DNA from: CAG-873 sp910578365
Lineage (GTDB): Bacteria; Bacteroidota; Bacteroidia; Bacteroidales; Muribaculaceae
NCBI GenBank assembly: GCA_951635545.1
Contig: OX620685.1
Location: forward strand, 3,162,001-3,226,000
DNA length: 64,000 nt
Direction: 5' to 3'
Under the pieces are notes generated by a model. It made no database searches. It worked only from the letters and a program-made list of their open reading frames with translations, and was not told the origin of the DNA. Within the stretch, counting starts at the first letter, position 1; every line of letters begins with the position of its first letter. A program made the position numbers and the translations under genes. Below, piece after piece: positions 45,590 to 53,286 of this stretch.

Positions 45590-47172
45590 TATGTTGTATT
45601 CCAAAATTCTCGTTGAGATTTAGAAAAGATTAACGTTAAAAATCAATTGCTTATATTTCTGTGCCGATTGTGTAGGCACAAAAGAGTCATGATCGAGGCC
45701 TCTGCCCCAATCAAATAACCGGCAATCGGTTAGAGCCCGAAATGCCTTGTAGTAAAAAAAGTCCTATCAGGCAAACTTCTATCAGTCACGCCCCATCGGG
45801 CTGACAGTTTACTTATTCAGCATAATAGGAAAGACGCCACAACCTTTCTTTTAGATGCAGCCAAGGCTCATCAAGGAGGCGAGAGTAGCCGTCTTACTGT
45901 ATTTGCCTATAAGACTTTTGTGTGTCGCATTATCTAACGGCATTCATATCTGCGGTTTGATTTCAGTACGGAAAATATTATGTTGGAGAGCTTGCGGGCT
46001 ATCCGGATTATGGCTTCCTGCGACTTCATTCCGCGAGTGCACAATGCGCCGAACTTTGCGGAGAGTTCCGCGTCGTGCCGTATGGCTATCCATGAGGCCT
46101 CGACTATTTTTGGACCGAGGAATTTGTTTCCCCGGAAAGTCTTCTCACCGACGTATTCCTTGTCGCCGCTTGACGACATCATCGGCACGAGTCCGAGGAA
46201 CGATGCGAACTGGCGCTGGTTACTGAAGCGACCGATGTCATCAATCTCGGTAAGCAGGCTCATGGCAATTGTCGAACCAATGCCGGGAACCGACATCAGG
46301 ATGCCGTATTTCTCGGCATACCTGTCGCTGCGCGCCAGCGAGCGCAATCTGCGGTTGACATCAAGGAGGCGTTCCCTGTAATGGAGTACCTCGGCAATGA
46401 GCAGGTCAAGCGAGACCCGGGTGTCGGAGAGCAACCGCACGTCATTCTGCAACCACGTTATGAAACTTCTTGTCCAGTGGCGGTTGCTTCGGAAATATTC
46501 TTCGGGGTACTCCACGCCGTTGTTGTACAGCAGATGCTTGATTCTGGATTTTATGCCGCCGGAAAGCTTCACAATAGTGGCGCGGTGGCGTACCAGCGCA
46601 CGGTCATCGAGGCTGTCCTTCGAGTGAATGTACACACTGCCGAGCTCGCCGCGCATAAGGGCTTTGGCCAGCTTTTTTGAATCCACCGGGTCTGACTTCG
46701 AGACCTTTTCCTTCTGGGTGGTCGGAACGTCAGCCGCATGTACCACGGTGCATTTTATACCAAGCTCAGTCAGGGCATAATAGGTCGAGAAGCCCGAAAA
46801 CCCCGTCTCGTAGGCTGCATGGTAGCTACCGTTAGGATAATGCTTGTTCAAATGTTCAAAGAGCTCTTTGGCCGAAGCCTTTTGAGTATGAGTGCGCATA
46901 AACCCAGAGGGGGTGAGCACCGTGACACTCCATGTTCTCAGATGGACGTCAATACCAATAGAGATATTTTGTCCGCTGAAATCTTTTTTGTTACTTTGTA
47001 CCATAGACGTATCGGTTTTGCTGTTAATGTATTTTGCTTTTACAAATTTACATGCAATTGCCCTTACGTCTATCTTTTCTCCTCACTCCTCTCGGGGGAA
47101 AGCCTTAGCGGCAAGGGGGCAGACAGCCCCCGTTGAGCGCCCCGTCAGCTAATCTGATGCAAACATAGTGAC
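45590..47172 (-). mobile_element. IS110-family element C (inside ISAs1)
   Basis: The boundaries come from the break in the ISAs1 gene (CCCCCTTC on one side, TTCTTTCTGAT on the other) and are accurate to a few bases. The element has about 340 bases of non-coding DNA downstream of its transposase and about 165 bases upstream. The upstream part holds the GC-rich hairpin at 47090-47150. Confidence 0.8.
45934..47004 (-). CDS. IS110-family DEDD transposase (element C)
   Basis: The protein has 356 residues. The DEDD domain shows GIDVHLRTWSVTV, AYETGFSGFSTYY and KSDPVDSKKLAKALMRGEL. The C-terminal domain has SVPGIGSTIAMSLLTEI and the serine region LVPMMSSSGDKEYVGEKT. It is of a different subgroup from elements A and B. 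It appears intact, so this may be an active element. Confidence 0.92.
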   Translation of the reverse strand: MVQSNKKDFSGQNISIGIDVHLRTWSVTVLTPSGFMRTHTQKASAKELFEHLNKHYPNGSYHAAYETGFSGFSTYYALTELGIKCTVVHAADVPTTQKEKVSKSDPVDSKKLAKALMRGELGSVYIHSKDSLDDRALVRHRATIVKLSGGIKSRIKHLLYNNGVEYPEEYFRSNRHWTRSFITWLQNDVRLLSDTRVSLDLLIAEVLHYRERLLDVNRRLRSLARSDRYAEKYGILMSVPGIGSTIAMSLLTEIDDIGRFSNQRQFASFLGLVPMMSSSGDKEYVGEKTFRGNKFLGPKIVEASWIAIRHDAELSAKFGALCTRGMKSQEAIIRIARKLSNIIFSVLKSNRRYECR

Positions 47173-48017
47173 TTTCTTTCTGATTTTCTCGACAATGTCC
47201 TTCTGCATAGACATGGCGTCGGCTGTGACAATCTTTCCTGCGACATCTATTTTATCAAGAAGTATCGGTACGGCCTTTATCTCGTTGCTCTTTTCCTGAC
47301 AGGCTTCGGTGGCGATTGTTATGCCGGTGCTGAACGAATAGGCAGAGACGATATCCGGGCTACGCCCGTTTTCCTGAACGGTGCCGCGCTCGGCTTTGCC
47401 GTCAATGCAGATTATTTCAATGATGCGGCTGGCGCAGGTCAGTCTTTCAAGGAATATGTCTGCGAACTGCTGCATCCTGTCGGCCATATCCATATCGTTG
47501 ATGCCGTTCTCCACACGGCAAAGCGTGGCCTCAGATGGTACGCCGTTCCTCAACATGCCCATTTTGTGTAATTTGTTGAGGTTGTATCTGCCGAACTCCA
47601 ATATCTCGGCTCGTCCGATGCATCCGGCCATACGTCCGAGTATCATCAGCATGATGATATCGTTGAGGCTGTGACGGAAATTGCCTTTGTCCAATCTACG
47701 GAAATCCGGCACGGATGAGGCAAATGCTCGAAGCTCTTCCATGATACTGCGCCTTGTGTCAAATTTATTGTGTACTTTTGCGGTATGATCAGGCGCATAG
47801 GCGTCAGTCGAACAGACTTGGTCAAGTGGCTTCATTTTTAGCGTAACTCTTTGATTATCACCTATAAAGTTACTAAAAATCTGTCACTTGACCAAATTTT
47901 TATTGTACTTATTCTCTTGAAAATCAGAGGTTAAAGTCTCTCTCCGTCCGTACTGCTCTCGCTATAAAACAACACATTTGTCGAGAATGAGACGAAATCT
48001 TAAATGAAAGAGCCGTG

Positions 48018-48457
48018 ACGCTGACAAGGGATATATATCGCAGTCTCTTTTCGGGCATCTTTGGGATGATGGCATACATATTGTGACAGGTCTTCGCTCG
48101 AACATGAAACAGCGTCTCATGCCGTTCTATGACAGGATGATGCTTCGTAAAAGGAGCATCATCGAATCCATAAACGACATGCTGAAGAATGTGGCGCAGC
48201 TCGTCCACTCCCGCCATCGTAGTGTACACAACTTCCTCATGAACCTGCTTGCGGCAATGGGGGCGTATTGTTTCTTCGCCACAAAGCCGGAAGTGAACTT
48301 CGACTTTGAGGTACCCGAGTCAAACGGGCAGCTTGTCCTCTGGGATTAACAACACCAAACTGTACAAATAAATCAGGCGACCTTGAAAGGCCGCCCAATA
48401 CTCTATGTTGTCTTTTGCTTGGTTGAAAATCATAAAGTTCTTATCCCGAACTCGCGT
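48018..48457 (+). mobile_element. IS982-family element, 3' fragment
   Basis: This matches the last 440 bases of the complete IS982 copies, including the terminus CCGAACTCGCGT. Its left part is replaced by the end of ISAs1. Its right end sits in the istB remnant of an IS21 copy, at TATAACC. Confidence 0.92.
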
Positions 48458-48740
48458 TATAACCTTCCGCGTGGCCTGGATCGTAATCAGATGGAGCGTC
48501 TGGCATCGCTGGACTTTATCCGTAAAGGTGAAAACCTGTTCATCACAGGCTGTTCGGGTACGGGCAAAAGCTATCTGGCAACAGCACTGGGATACGAGGC
48601 ATGCAAGGCCGGTATGCGCGTGCTGTACGCGAACGCATCCAAACTGATGGGAACCCTGAAAATCGCCAAAAACAAAGGAACAATGGCTCAAGCCGAGAAC
48701 CCGGTGCATGTAATTTCTCGGAAAGTGTTAAATTTGTAGC

Positions 48741-49112
48741 ATGAAAACCGCAGATGCAATATGGATGTGCCTGCCCGAGGGCATGGACGAACTATTTGAG
48801 ATGGTGCGCTTCGAGCGCACGGAACAGTCTTATGACATATGGCTTGACGAAAAGAAGAAACTATCTGATGACGACTATCGTAATCCGCATATCGTAGCGC
48901 GAGGCTATACGGATTACGTTACGATACAGGACTATCCGATGCGAGGTCGCCCGGTATTTCTACATATGCGCAAGAATAAGTGGTGGGACAAGCAGACCAA
49001 CGAAATCTTCAGCTACAACCTCGAGCTTCCCAACGAGGAAGGGACACGACTCAGCTCCGAGTTTGTGGCTTTTTTAAAAGATGAAGGTGGAGACGACAGC
49101 CCTGTCGATTAA
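48741..49112 (+). CDS. ISAon1-type transposase N-terminal protein
   Basis: This 123-residue protein (PEGMDELFEMVRFERTEQSY, RGRPVFLHMRKNKWWDKQTN) corresponds to the separate N-terminal region found in ISAon1-type elements. Its end overlaps the transposase gene by 32 bases in another frame. Confidence 0.82.
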   Translation: MKTADAIWMCLPEGMDELFEMVRFERTEQSYDIWLDEKKKLSDDDYRNPHIVARGYTDYVTIQDYPMRGRPVFLHMRKNKWWDKQTNEIFSYNLELPNEEGTRLSSEFVAFLKDEGGDDSPVD

Positions 49113-50052
49113 GCATATAGCGCAGATGTACTGCGTCAACGGCAAGCATTTTGCGGATTTATATCGCAACAGAATAAGCGGTTACGCCGACTGGTGCGAA
49201 CAGGAGCTTGGCTGTGGGTTCTATTTCAATGCCGCCAATATTGGTCCGTACATGAGCCTTGACGAGACGTGTCTGAGCAACGGCGAGGTATGGACGTTCC
49301 TGACCAACAAGGACGGCCACGGAAGCAAGGGAACACTTGCGGCAGCCATTCCAGGAACAAAGAGTCACGAAATTATATCCATACTCATCGGAGCTATGGG
49401 GAAATCAATCAGACGCAGGGTCAAGGAAGTGACCTGCGATCTTTCGCCATCAATGATGCTCATCGCCGCAGAAGTGTTCTATAACGCCCATGTTGTCAAC
49501 GACCGTTTTCATGTCCAACAGGTCTATAATGAGGCCGTTGACGAAATCCGCATCGACATTCGCCGACAGCTCATCGCAGAGGAAAACAACCGCGACAAGT
49601 CCGAACCGCCGGTAACGTACTCCAACGGAGAGACCATGCGCCAGATACTGGCCCGCAGCAAACACACTCTGATGATGTCGCAGAACAAATGGACTGACAT
49701 ACAGCGCCATCGTGTCAACATACTGTTCAAATACTATCCAATATTGAAGGCTGCATACAGCCTTGCGATGGAGCTGCGCAAGATTTTCAACGCTAAAATC
49801 TCACCGACAAAAGCCATGGGGCGGATGAACAAGTGGTATGAAAAGGTAATGGCTCTTGGTAACAACAACTTCCGCTCGGTAATCAAAACATTCAAGAACC
49901 ACGCTCCAACTATCCTGAACTACTTCCGTCGTCGTGCGACCAATGCCTCAGCCGAGGCTTTCAACTCTAAAGTCAAGATTTTCCGCTCGCAAATGCGCGG
50001 CGTCAGAGACCGAGACTTCTTCATCTTCCGCCTGGTCAAACTGTACGCTTGA
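49081..50052 (+). CDS. ISL3-family transposase
   Basis: This 323-residue DDE transposase shows MSLDETCLSNGEVWTFLTNK with the first Asp, VVNDRFHVQQVYNEAVDEIR with the second, and SAEAFNSKVKIFRSQMRGVR with the Glu. It probably starts by translational coupling inside the upstream gene, since a stop in this frame lies just before the ATG. Confidence 0.9.
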   Translation: MKVETTALSIKHIAQMYCVNGKHFADLYRNRISGYADWCEQELGCGFYFNAANIGPYMSLDETCLSNGEVWTFLTNKDGHGSKGTLAAAIPGTKSHEIISILIGAMGKSIRRRVKEVTCDLSPSMMLIAAEVFYNAHVVNDRFHVQQVYNEAVDEIRIDIRRQLIAEENNRDKSEPPVTYSNGETMRQILARSKHTLMMSQNKWTDIQRHRVNILFKYYPILKAAYSLAMELRKIFNAKISPTKAMGRMNKWYEKVMALGNNNFRSVIKTFKNHAPTILNYFRRRATNASAEAFNSKVKIFRSQMRGVRDRDFFIFRLVKLYA

Positions 50053-50519
50053 ATATTTAACACTTCGGTCTACTCAATTTAACATATGCACCGGGATTTC
50101 GGCTTGGGCCGGAACAATCGAAATGGAGCTCAAGAAACTCGAAAAAACGCAGCTCCTGATCCTCGACGATCTCTTTCTGGTGCCTCTCGACGCCAAGGAA
50201 CGCGCACACCTTACGGAAATCATCGAAGACCGCCATGGTCGCAAATCAATCATCGTGACATCACAGCTCCTCGAACTGGACTGGTACGAAGCAATCGGTG
50301 ACTCCACAGTGGCAGATGCAATACTCGACCGCATTGTCCACACTGCTCATCGAATCACGCTTACCGGCGAAAGCGTCCGTAAGCTCAAAGCTATAAAAAG
50401 CAGATAAGACAAAATAAAATTGACCCCGTCGGCCAGAACGTTTTCAGGGGTCAATTCAAAATATTTTCAGGGGTCAATTCAACCTTGGTCTAAGGGGTCA
50501 TCCGAGCCTGGGTTTTCCA

Positions 50520-50675
50520 GATAGGTCTTCCGTTTGCGTCCCTAATGAAGCCAAAGGAGCGGTCACGCTTCTTGAAGCCGAGTTTCTTAATCTCACTCCA
50601 CGGTGCCAGGAGAGCAAGACAACAGCCACCCCAAATGGGAGCGCTGATTTCTTTTCCGTTGATTTTCGCTGTCAT
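50520..50675 (-). pseudogene. 5' fragment of an unknown gene cut by IS21
   Basis: The ATG at 50675 gives about 52 residues (MTAKINGKEISAPIWGGCCL, later RDRSFGFIRDANGRPI) before the frame enters the IS21 end. I do not recognise it. A minus-strand TACCTTTG box at 50763-50756 could be its promoter, overlapping the operator of the repressor gene. Confidence 0.5.
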
Positions 50676-50725
50676 AGCTTGTCGTTTTATTTCGTTTTAG
50701 TCGCTGTTATCTCAATCAAAATCGT

Positions 50726-50800
50726 TACCTTTGCGGTATTGATTGATTGATGCTGCAAAGGTAATACGAATTGGTATTATGTGCAATACGAGTTCGTATT
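50726..50800. promoter_or_regulatory. Divergent promoters with two operator-like dyads
   Basis: TACCTTTG occurs on the plus strand at 50726-50733 and on the minus strand at 50763-50756. Two related dyads follow: AATACGAATTGGTATT at 50763-50778 and AATACGAGTTCGTATT at 50785-50800. Their centres are 22 bases (two helical turns) apart. The first overlaps the minus-strand box. This looks like a repressor-operator region for the downstream XRE gene. Confidence 0.65.
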
Positions 50801-50839
50801 ATCAGCCTAATTTTTAAGTATTATTAACACTTGACAAGG

Positions 50840-51196
50840 ATGATAACACGAATTCAGCAACTGCGAGACCACTTTGGTCTCACTACAAGAGCCTTCGCGA
50901 TTAAGTGCGGGCTCAACCAACCGACATTGGATAGAATGTTGAAAGGTATTAATGCCTTGAACCTTAATTGTGTCTCATCAATCCTTAAATCATTCCCTGA
51001 CGTATCCGCTGAATGGTTGATGAGAGGAACAGGACCTATGTTGCTATCACTTGTTCCGAATCAGGACGGAGAGCGAATAAATAAACTCGTCAATACGATA
51101 GCAACTCTCCAAGATACGATAGATGCAAAATCAGACTTGATCGCTACACTCACAGAGCGAATCAAGCAACTTGAAGCACAACTCTCAACGAAATAA
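50840..51196 (+). CDS. Phage-type XRE repressor
   Basis: From the ATG at 50840 the protein has 118 residues. The helix-turn-helix (GLTTRAFAIKCGLNQPTLDR) and FPDVSAEWLMRGTGPMLL are typical of small repressors in Bacteroidales phage-like and mobile elements. A coiled coil ends the chain (DTIDAKSDLIATLTERIKQL). The paired dyads just upstream are its likely binding sites. Confidence 0.8.
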   Translation: MITRIQQLRDHFGLTTRAFAIKCGLNQPTLDRMLKGINALNLNCVSSILKSFPDVSAEWLMRGTGPMLLSLVPNQDGERINKLVNTIATLQDTIDAKSDLIATLTERIKQLEAQLSTK

Positions 51197-51198
51197 AT

Positions 51199-51642
51199 AT
51201 GAACAAGCTACTAAAACTCTCGGCGCTCTTTATAGTGCTTATCCTCTCGGCGTGCTCGTCAGATGATGAGCCGGAACCGGAATACACCGGCCCGTGGGAG
51301 GTGGTTTACGATGAACAGTATATAGGTTGGCACACAAAAGCCCCGAACTTTAAGAACTGGTTCCAGCAACATCTACAAGATTTTGAAGATGCGGAGTTCA
51401 GGGATGCTTCGGGATCATCTGGTGTCATCTATACAAAGGAAAATGGCGACTGGATAGAATGGCAAGACTATTCTAAATGGTATTCTGGCCGAATTATATG
51501 GGCAGAAATAGTTCAGTATGCCTCGGAAAATGAGATTAAGGCCAAGGTAGATGAATTTGAGTCGTTCTCCTCATACAAATCGGAGATTGATTATCAAATT
51601 GGAGATGATTTCCGGGCTCATTATAGAAGATTAGGCAAGTAA
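51199..51642 (+). CDS. Putative lipoprotein, unknown
   Basis: This 147-residue protein has a lipoprotein signal (LLKLSALFIVLILSACSSDD). The mature part is acidic and aromatic (EYTGPWEVVYDEQYIGWHTK) with no family that I recognise. It starts 2 bases after the repressor gene stops, so the two are probably co-transcribed. Confidence 0.75.
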   Translation: MNKLLKLSALFIVLILSACSSDDEPEPEYTGPWEVVYDEQYIGWHTKAPNFKNWFQQHLQDFEDAEFRDASGSSGVIYTKENGDWIEWQDYSKWYSGRIIWAEIVQYASENEIKAKVDEFESFSSYKSEIDYQIGDDFRAHYRRLGK

Positions 51643-51691
51643 AAAAGTTTCCGCAAAATTGTCGGAGCGGAAATTCAAACCCTCCGAAATT

Positions 51692-51869
51692 CACGGCTCT
51701 TTCATTTAACTTTGATGCTACAATGCGCCACTGTTAATCAAGTAGTTATATGTAGCAGTTTCGCAATGGCTGTATTAATCTCATTTTGGATAAAAGGGTT
51801 AATGGCTTTTAACTAACTATAAGTCATGCACTTTGAAAATTCAAAGCATTTTTAAATGAAAGAGCCGTG
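51692..51869. mobile_element. ISAs1-derived MITE, 178 bp
   Basis: Both ends are exactly the 18-bp terminal repeat of the ISAs1 element at 44897-48017 (CACGGCTCTTTCATTTAA). It is flanked by an exact 9-bp duplication TCCGAAATT at 51683-51691 and 51870-51878. The 142-bp interior has no coding frame. It must have been moved by an ISAs1 transposase in trans. Confidence 0.9.
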
Positions 51870-51921
51870 TCCGAAATTCAAGAAATACAGGCAGCTACAA
51901 GGATATTCCGCAAATTTTTTG

Positions 51922-51929
51922 TAACTTTG
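51922..51929 (+). promoter_or_regulatory. -7 box of lysC
   Basis: TAACTTTG lies 32 bases before the ATG and 53 bases after the MITE. The -33 position (about 51898) is also outside the MITE and shows no clear TTTG. Confidence 0.5.
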
Positions 51930-51960
51930 CGGCTTGAAAAATCAGAACAGACAGAATTTG

Positions 51961-53274
51961 ATGAAAGTATTGAAATTCGGAGGCACTTCCGTAGGCTCGG
52001 CAGAGCGTATGCGGGCTGTTGCCGACCTAGTACGGCGCGGAGGACGCAATGTGGTTGTACTGAGCGCCATGTCGGGTACCACCAATACTCTGGTGGAGAT
52101 TACCGACTATCTTTACAAGGGCAATATTCCCGGTGCTCAGGAAACTCTGAACACTCTGGAAATGAAGTATTCGGGCGTTATCTCCGAACTTTACTCCACT
52201 GATACGGCCCGCGCCCGCGCTACTATGCTGATTGGCGAGAGTATCGGATATATCAGGGCTTTGATTCAGGGTGAGTTCGCTGTGGCCGAGGAGCGCGAGA
52301 TTTTGGCTCGTGGCGAGCTTATGAGCACGGCTATGATGAACGAGTATCTGCATGAATGCGGCATACGCAGTGTTATGCTGCCTGCTCTGGATTATATGCG
52401 TACGGACAGCAACGGCGAGCCCGACATGAAGTATATAGCCACTCGCCTCGGCCGACTGATGGATATGAACCCGGATGCCGATGTTTATATCACTCAGGGA
52501 TATATATGCCGCAATGCTTTCGGCGATATTGACAATCTGAAACGTGGCGGCAGCGACTACACAGCCTCGATTATCGGTGCGGTGCTGAATACCGAGGAAA
52601 TTCAAATCTGGACCGACATCGATGGCATGCACAACAACGACCCCCGCTATGTGGAGGGTACCCGTCCGGTAAGTCGTCTGAATTTCGAGGAGGCCGCCGA
52701 GCTGGCTTATTTCGGCGCCAAGATTCTGCACCCCAACTGTGTGTTACCTGCCAAGCTGAACAATATTCCGGTGCGTCTGCTCAATACCATGCAGCCCGAG
52801 GCCACCGGTACTGTGATATATAATATGCCACCCGACGGCAGCATCAAGGCTGTGGCCGCCAAGGACAACATCACTGCCGTGAAAATAAAGTCCGGCCGCA
52901 TGCTGCTGGCCTACGGCTTTCTGCACAAGGTGTTCGAAACCTTTGAAAATCATCGTACCAGCATCGACATGATTGCCACCAGCGAGGTGGGCGTGACCCT
53001 TACTATCGACGACGACAGCCGTCTTGCCGCCATTGTCGACGACCTTAAGCACTTCGGCACCGTAACTGTAGACCGCGACATGGTTATTATATGCGTGGTA
53101 GGCGATCTCGAGTGGCATAACCGCGGCTTCGAGTCGCGGGCCGTAGCGGCGCTGGCCGATATTCCCATTCGCATGATTAGCTACGGCGGCAGCAACTATA
53201 ATATATCTATGGTAGTGCACAAGGATAATAAAGTCGAGGCTCTGCGTCGCCTCAGCGAAAAACTGTTTGATTAA
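51961..53274 (+). CDS. lysC: Monofunctional aspartate kinase
   Basis: From the ATG at 51961 the protein has 437 residues. It phosphorylates aspartate at the start of the lysine, threonine and methionine pathway. Motifs are KFGGTSVGSAERMRAV at the N-terminus, GRGGSDYTASII-like text (KRGGSDYTASIIGA) and IWTDIDGMHNNDPR for substrate binding. Two ACT regulatory domains occupy the C-terminal third. A TTG at 51934 would add nine residues without family likeness. It has its own promoter and no kin genes next to it. Confidence 0.94.
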   Translation: MKVLKFGGTSVGSAERMRAVADLVRRGGRNVVVLSAMSGTTNTLVEITDYLYKGNIPGAQETLNTLEMKYSGVISELYSTDTARARATMLIGESIGYIRALIQGEFAVAEEREILARGELMSTAMMNEYLHECGIRSVMLPALDYMRTDSNGEPDMKYIATRLGRLMDMNPDADVYITQGYICRNAFGDIDNLKRGGSDYTASIIGAVLNTEEIQIWTDIDGMHNNDPRYVEGTRPVSRLNFEEAAELAYFGAKILHPNCVLPAKLNNIPVRLLNTMQPEATGTVIYNMPPDGSIKAVAAKDNITAVKIKSGRMLLAYGFLHKVFETFENHRTSIDMIATSEVGVTLTIDDDSRLAAIVDDLKHFGTVTVDRDMVIICVVGDLEWHNRGFESRAVAALADIPIRMISYGGSNYNISMVVHKDNKVEALRRLSEKLFD

Positions 53275-53286
53275 TACAACCCAACT

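Larger units (their letters stand above)
45020..47835 (-). pseudogene. ISAs1-family transposase, split
   Basis: The N-terminal part (47835-47173) has the family start (FASSVPDFRRLDKGNFRHSL) and IEIICIDGKAERG with the first catalytic Asp, then IVTADAMSMQKDIVEKI. The C-terminal part (45589-45020) continues GGDFLIELKANQPSL, later HWSIESMHWGLDYNLQQD. Joining the parts restores IRKKGGDFLIELK in frame. The gene cannot give a full transposase as it stands. Confidence 0.9.
44897..48017 (-). mobile_element. ISAs1-family element interrupted by an IS110 element
   Basis: Both ends carry the 18-bp inverted repeat CACGGCTCTTTCATTTAA (44897-44914 and its complement at 48000-48017). The transposase gene is split by a second element (45590-47172). 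The flanks differ (vsr side versus an IS982 fragment), with no target duplication, so DNA next to one end was lost or exchanged. Confidence 0.88.
48685..50110 (+). mobile_element. ISL3-family (ISAon1-type) element
   Basis: This 1426-bp element has inverted ends (GGCTCAAGCCGAGAACCCGG against GGCCCAAGCCGAAATCCCGG). It is flanked by an exact 8-bp duplication GGAACAAT at 48677-48684 and 50111-50118, the usual length for ISL3. It carries two overlapping genes. Confidence 0.93.
48458..50407 (+). pseudogene. istB remnant split by an ISL3-type element
   Basis: The first part (48458-48684) reads YNLPRGLDRNQMERLASLDF and includes Walker A GCSGTGKSYLA. The second part (50119-50407) includes LLILDDLFLVPLDAKERAHL and ends TGESVRKLKAIKSR. 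About 80 N-terminal residues are missing, replaced by the IS982 end. Confidence 0.9.
48458..50519 (+). mobile_element. IS21-family remnant (istB end and terminal repeat)
   Basis: The part carries the last two thirds of istB and the IS21 end with its GGGGTCA repeats, stopping at CCTGGGTTTTCCA at 50519. It is inverted relative to the complete copy. It differs at two residues at least (IETE versus IEME, SQLPELD versus SQLLELD), so it is an older copy. An ISL3-type element lies within it. Confidence 0.9.
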
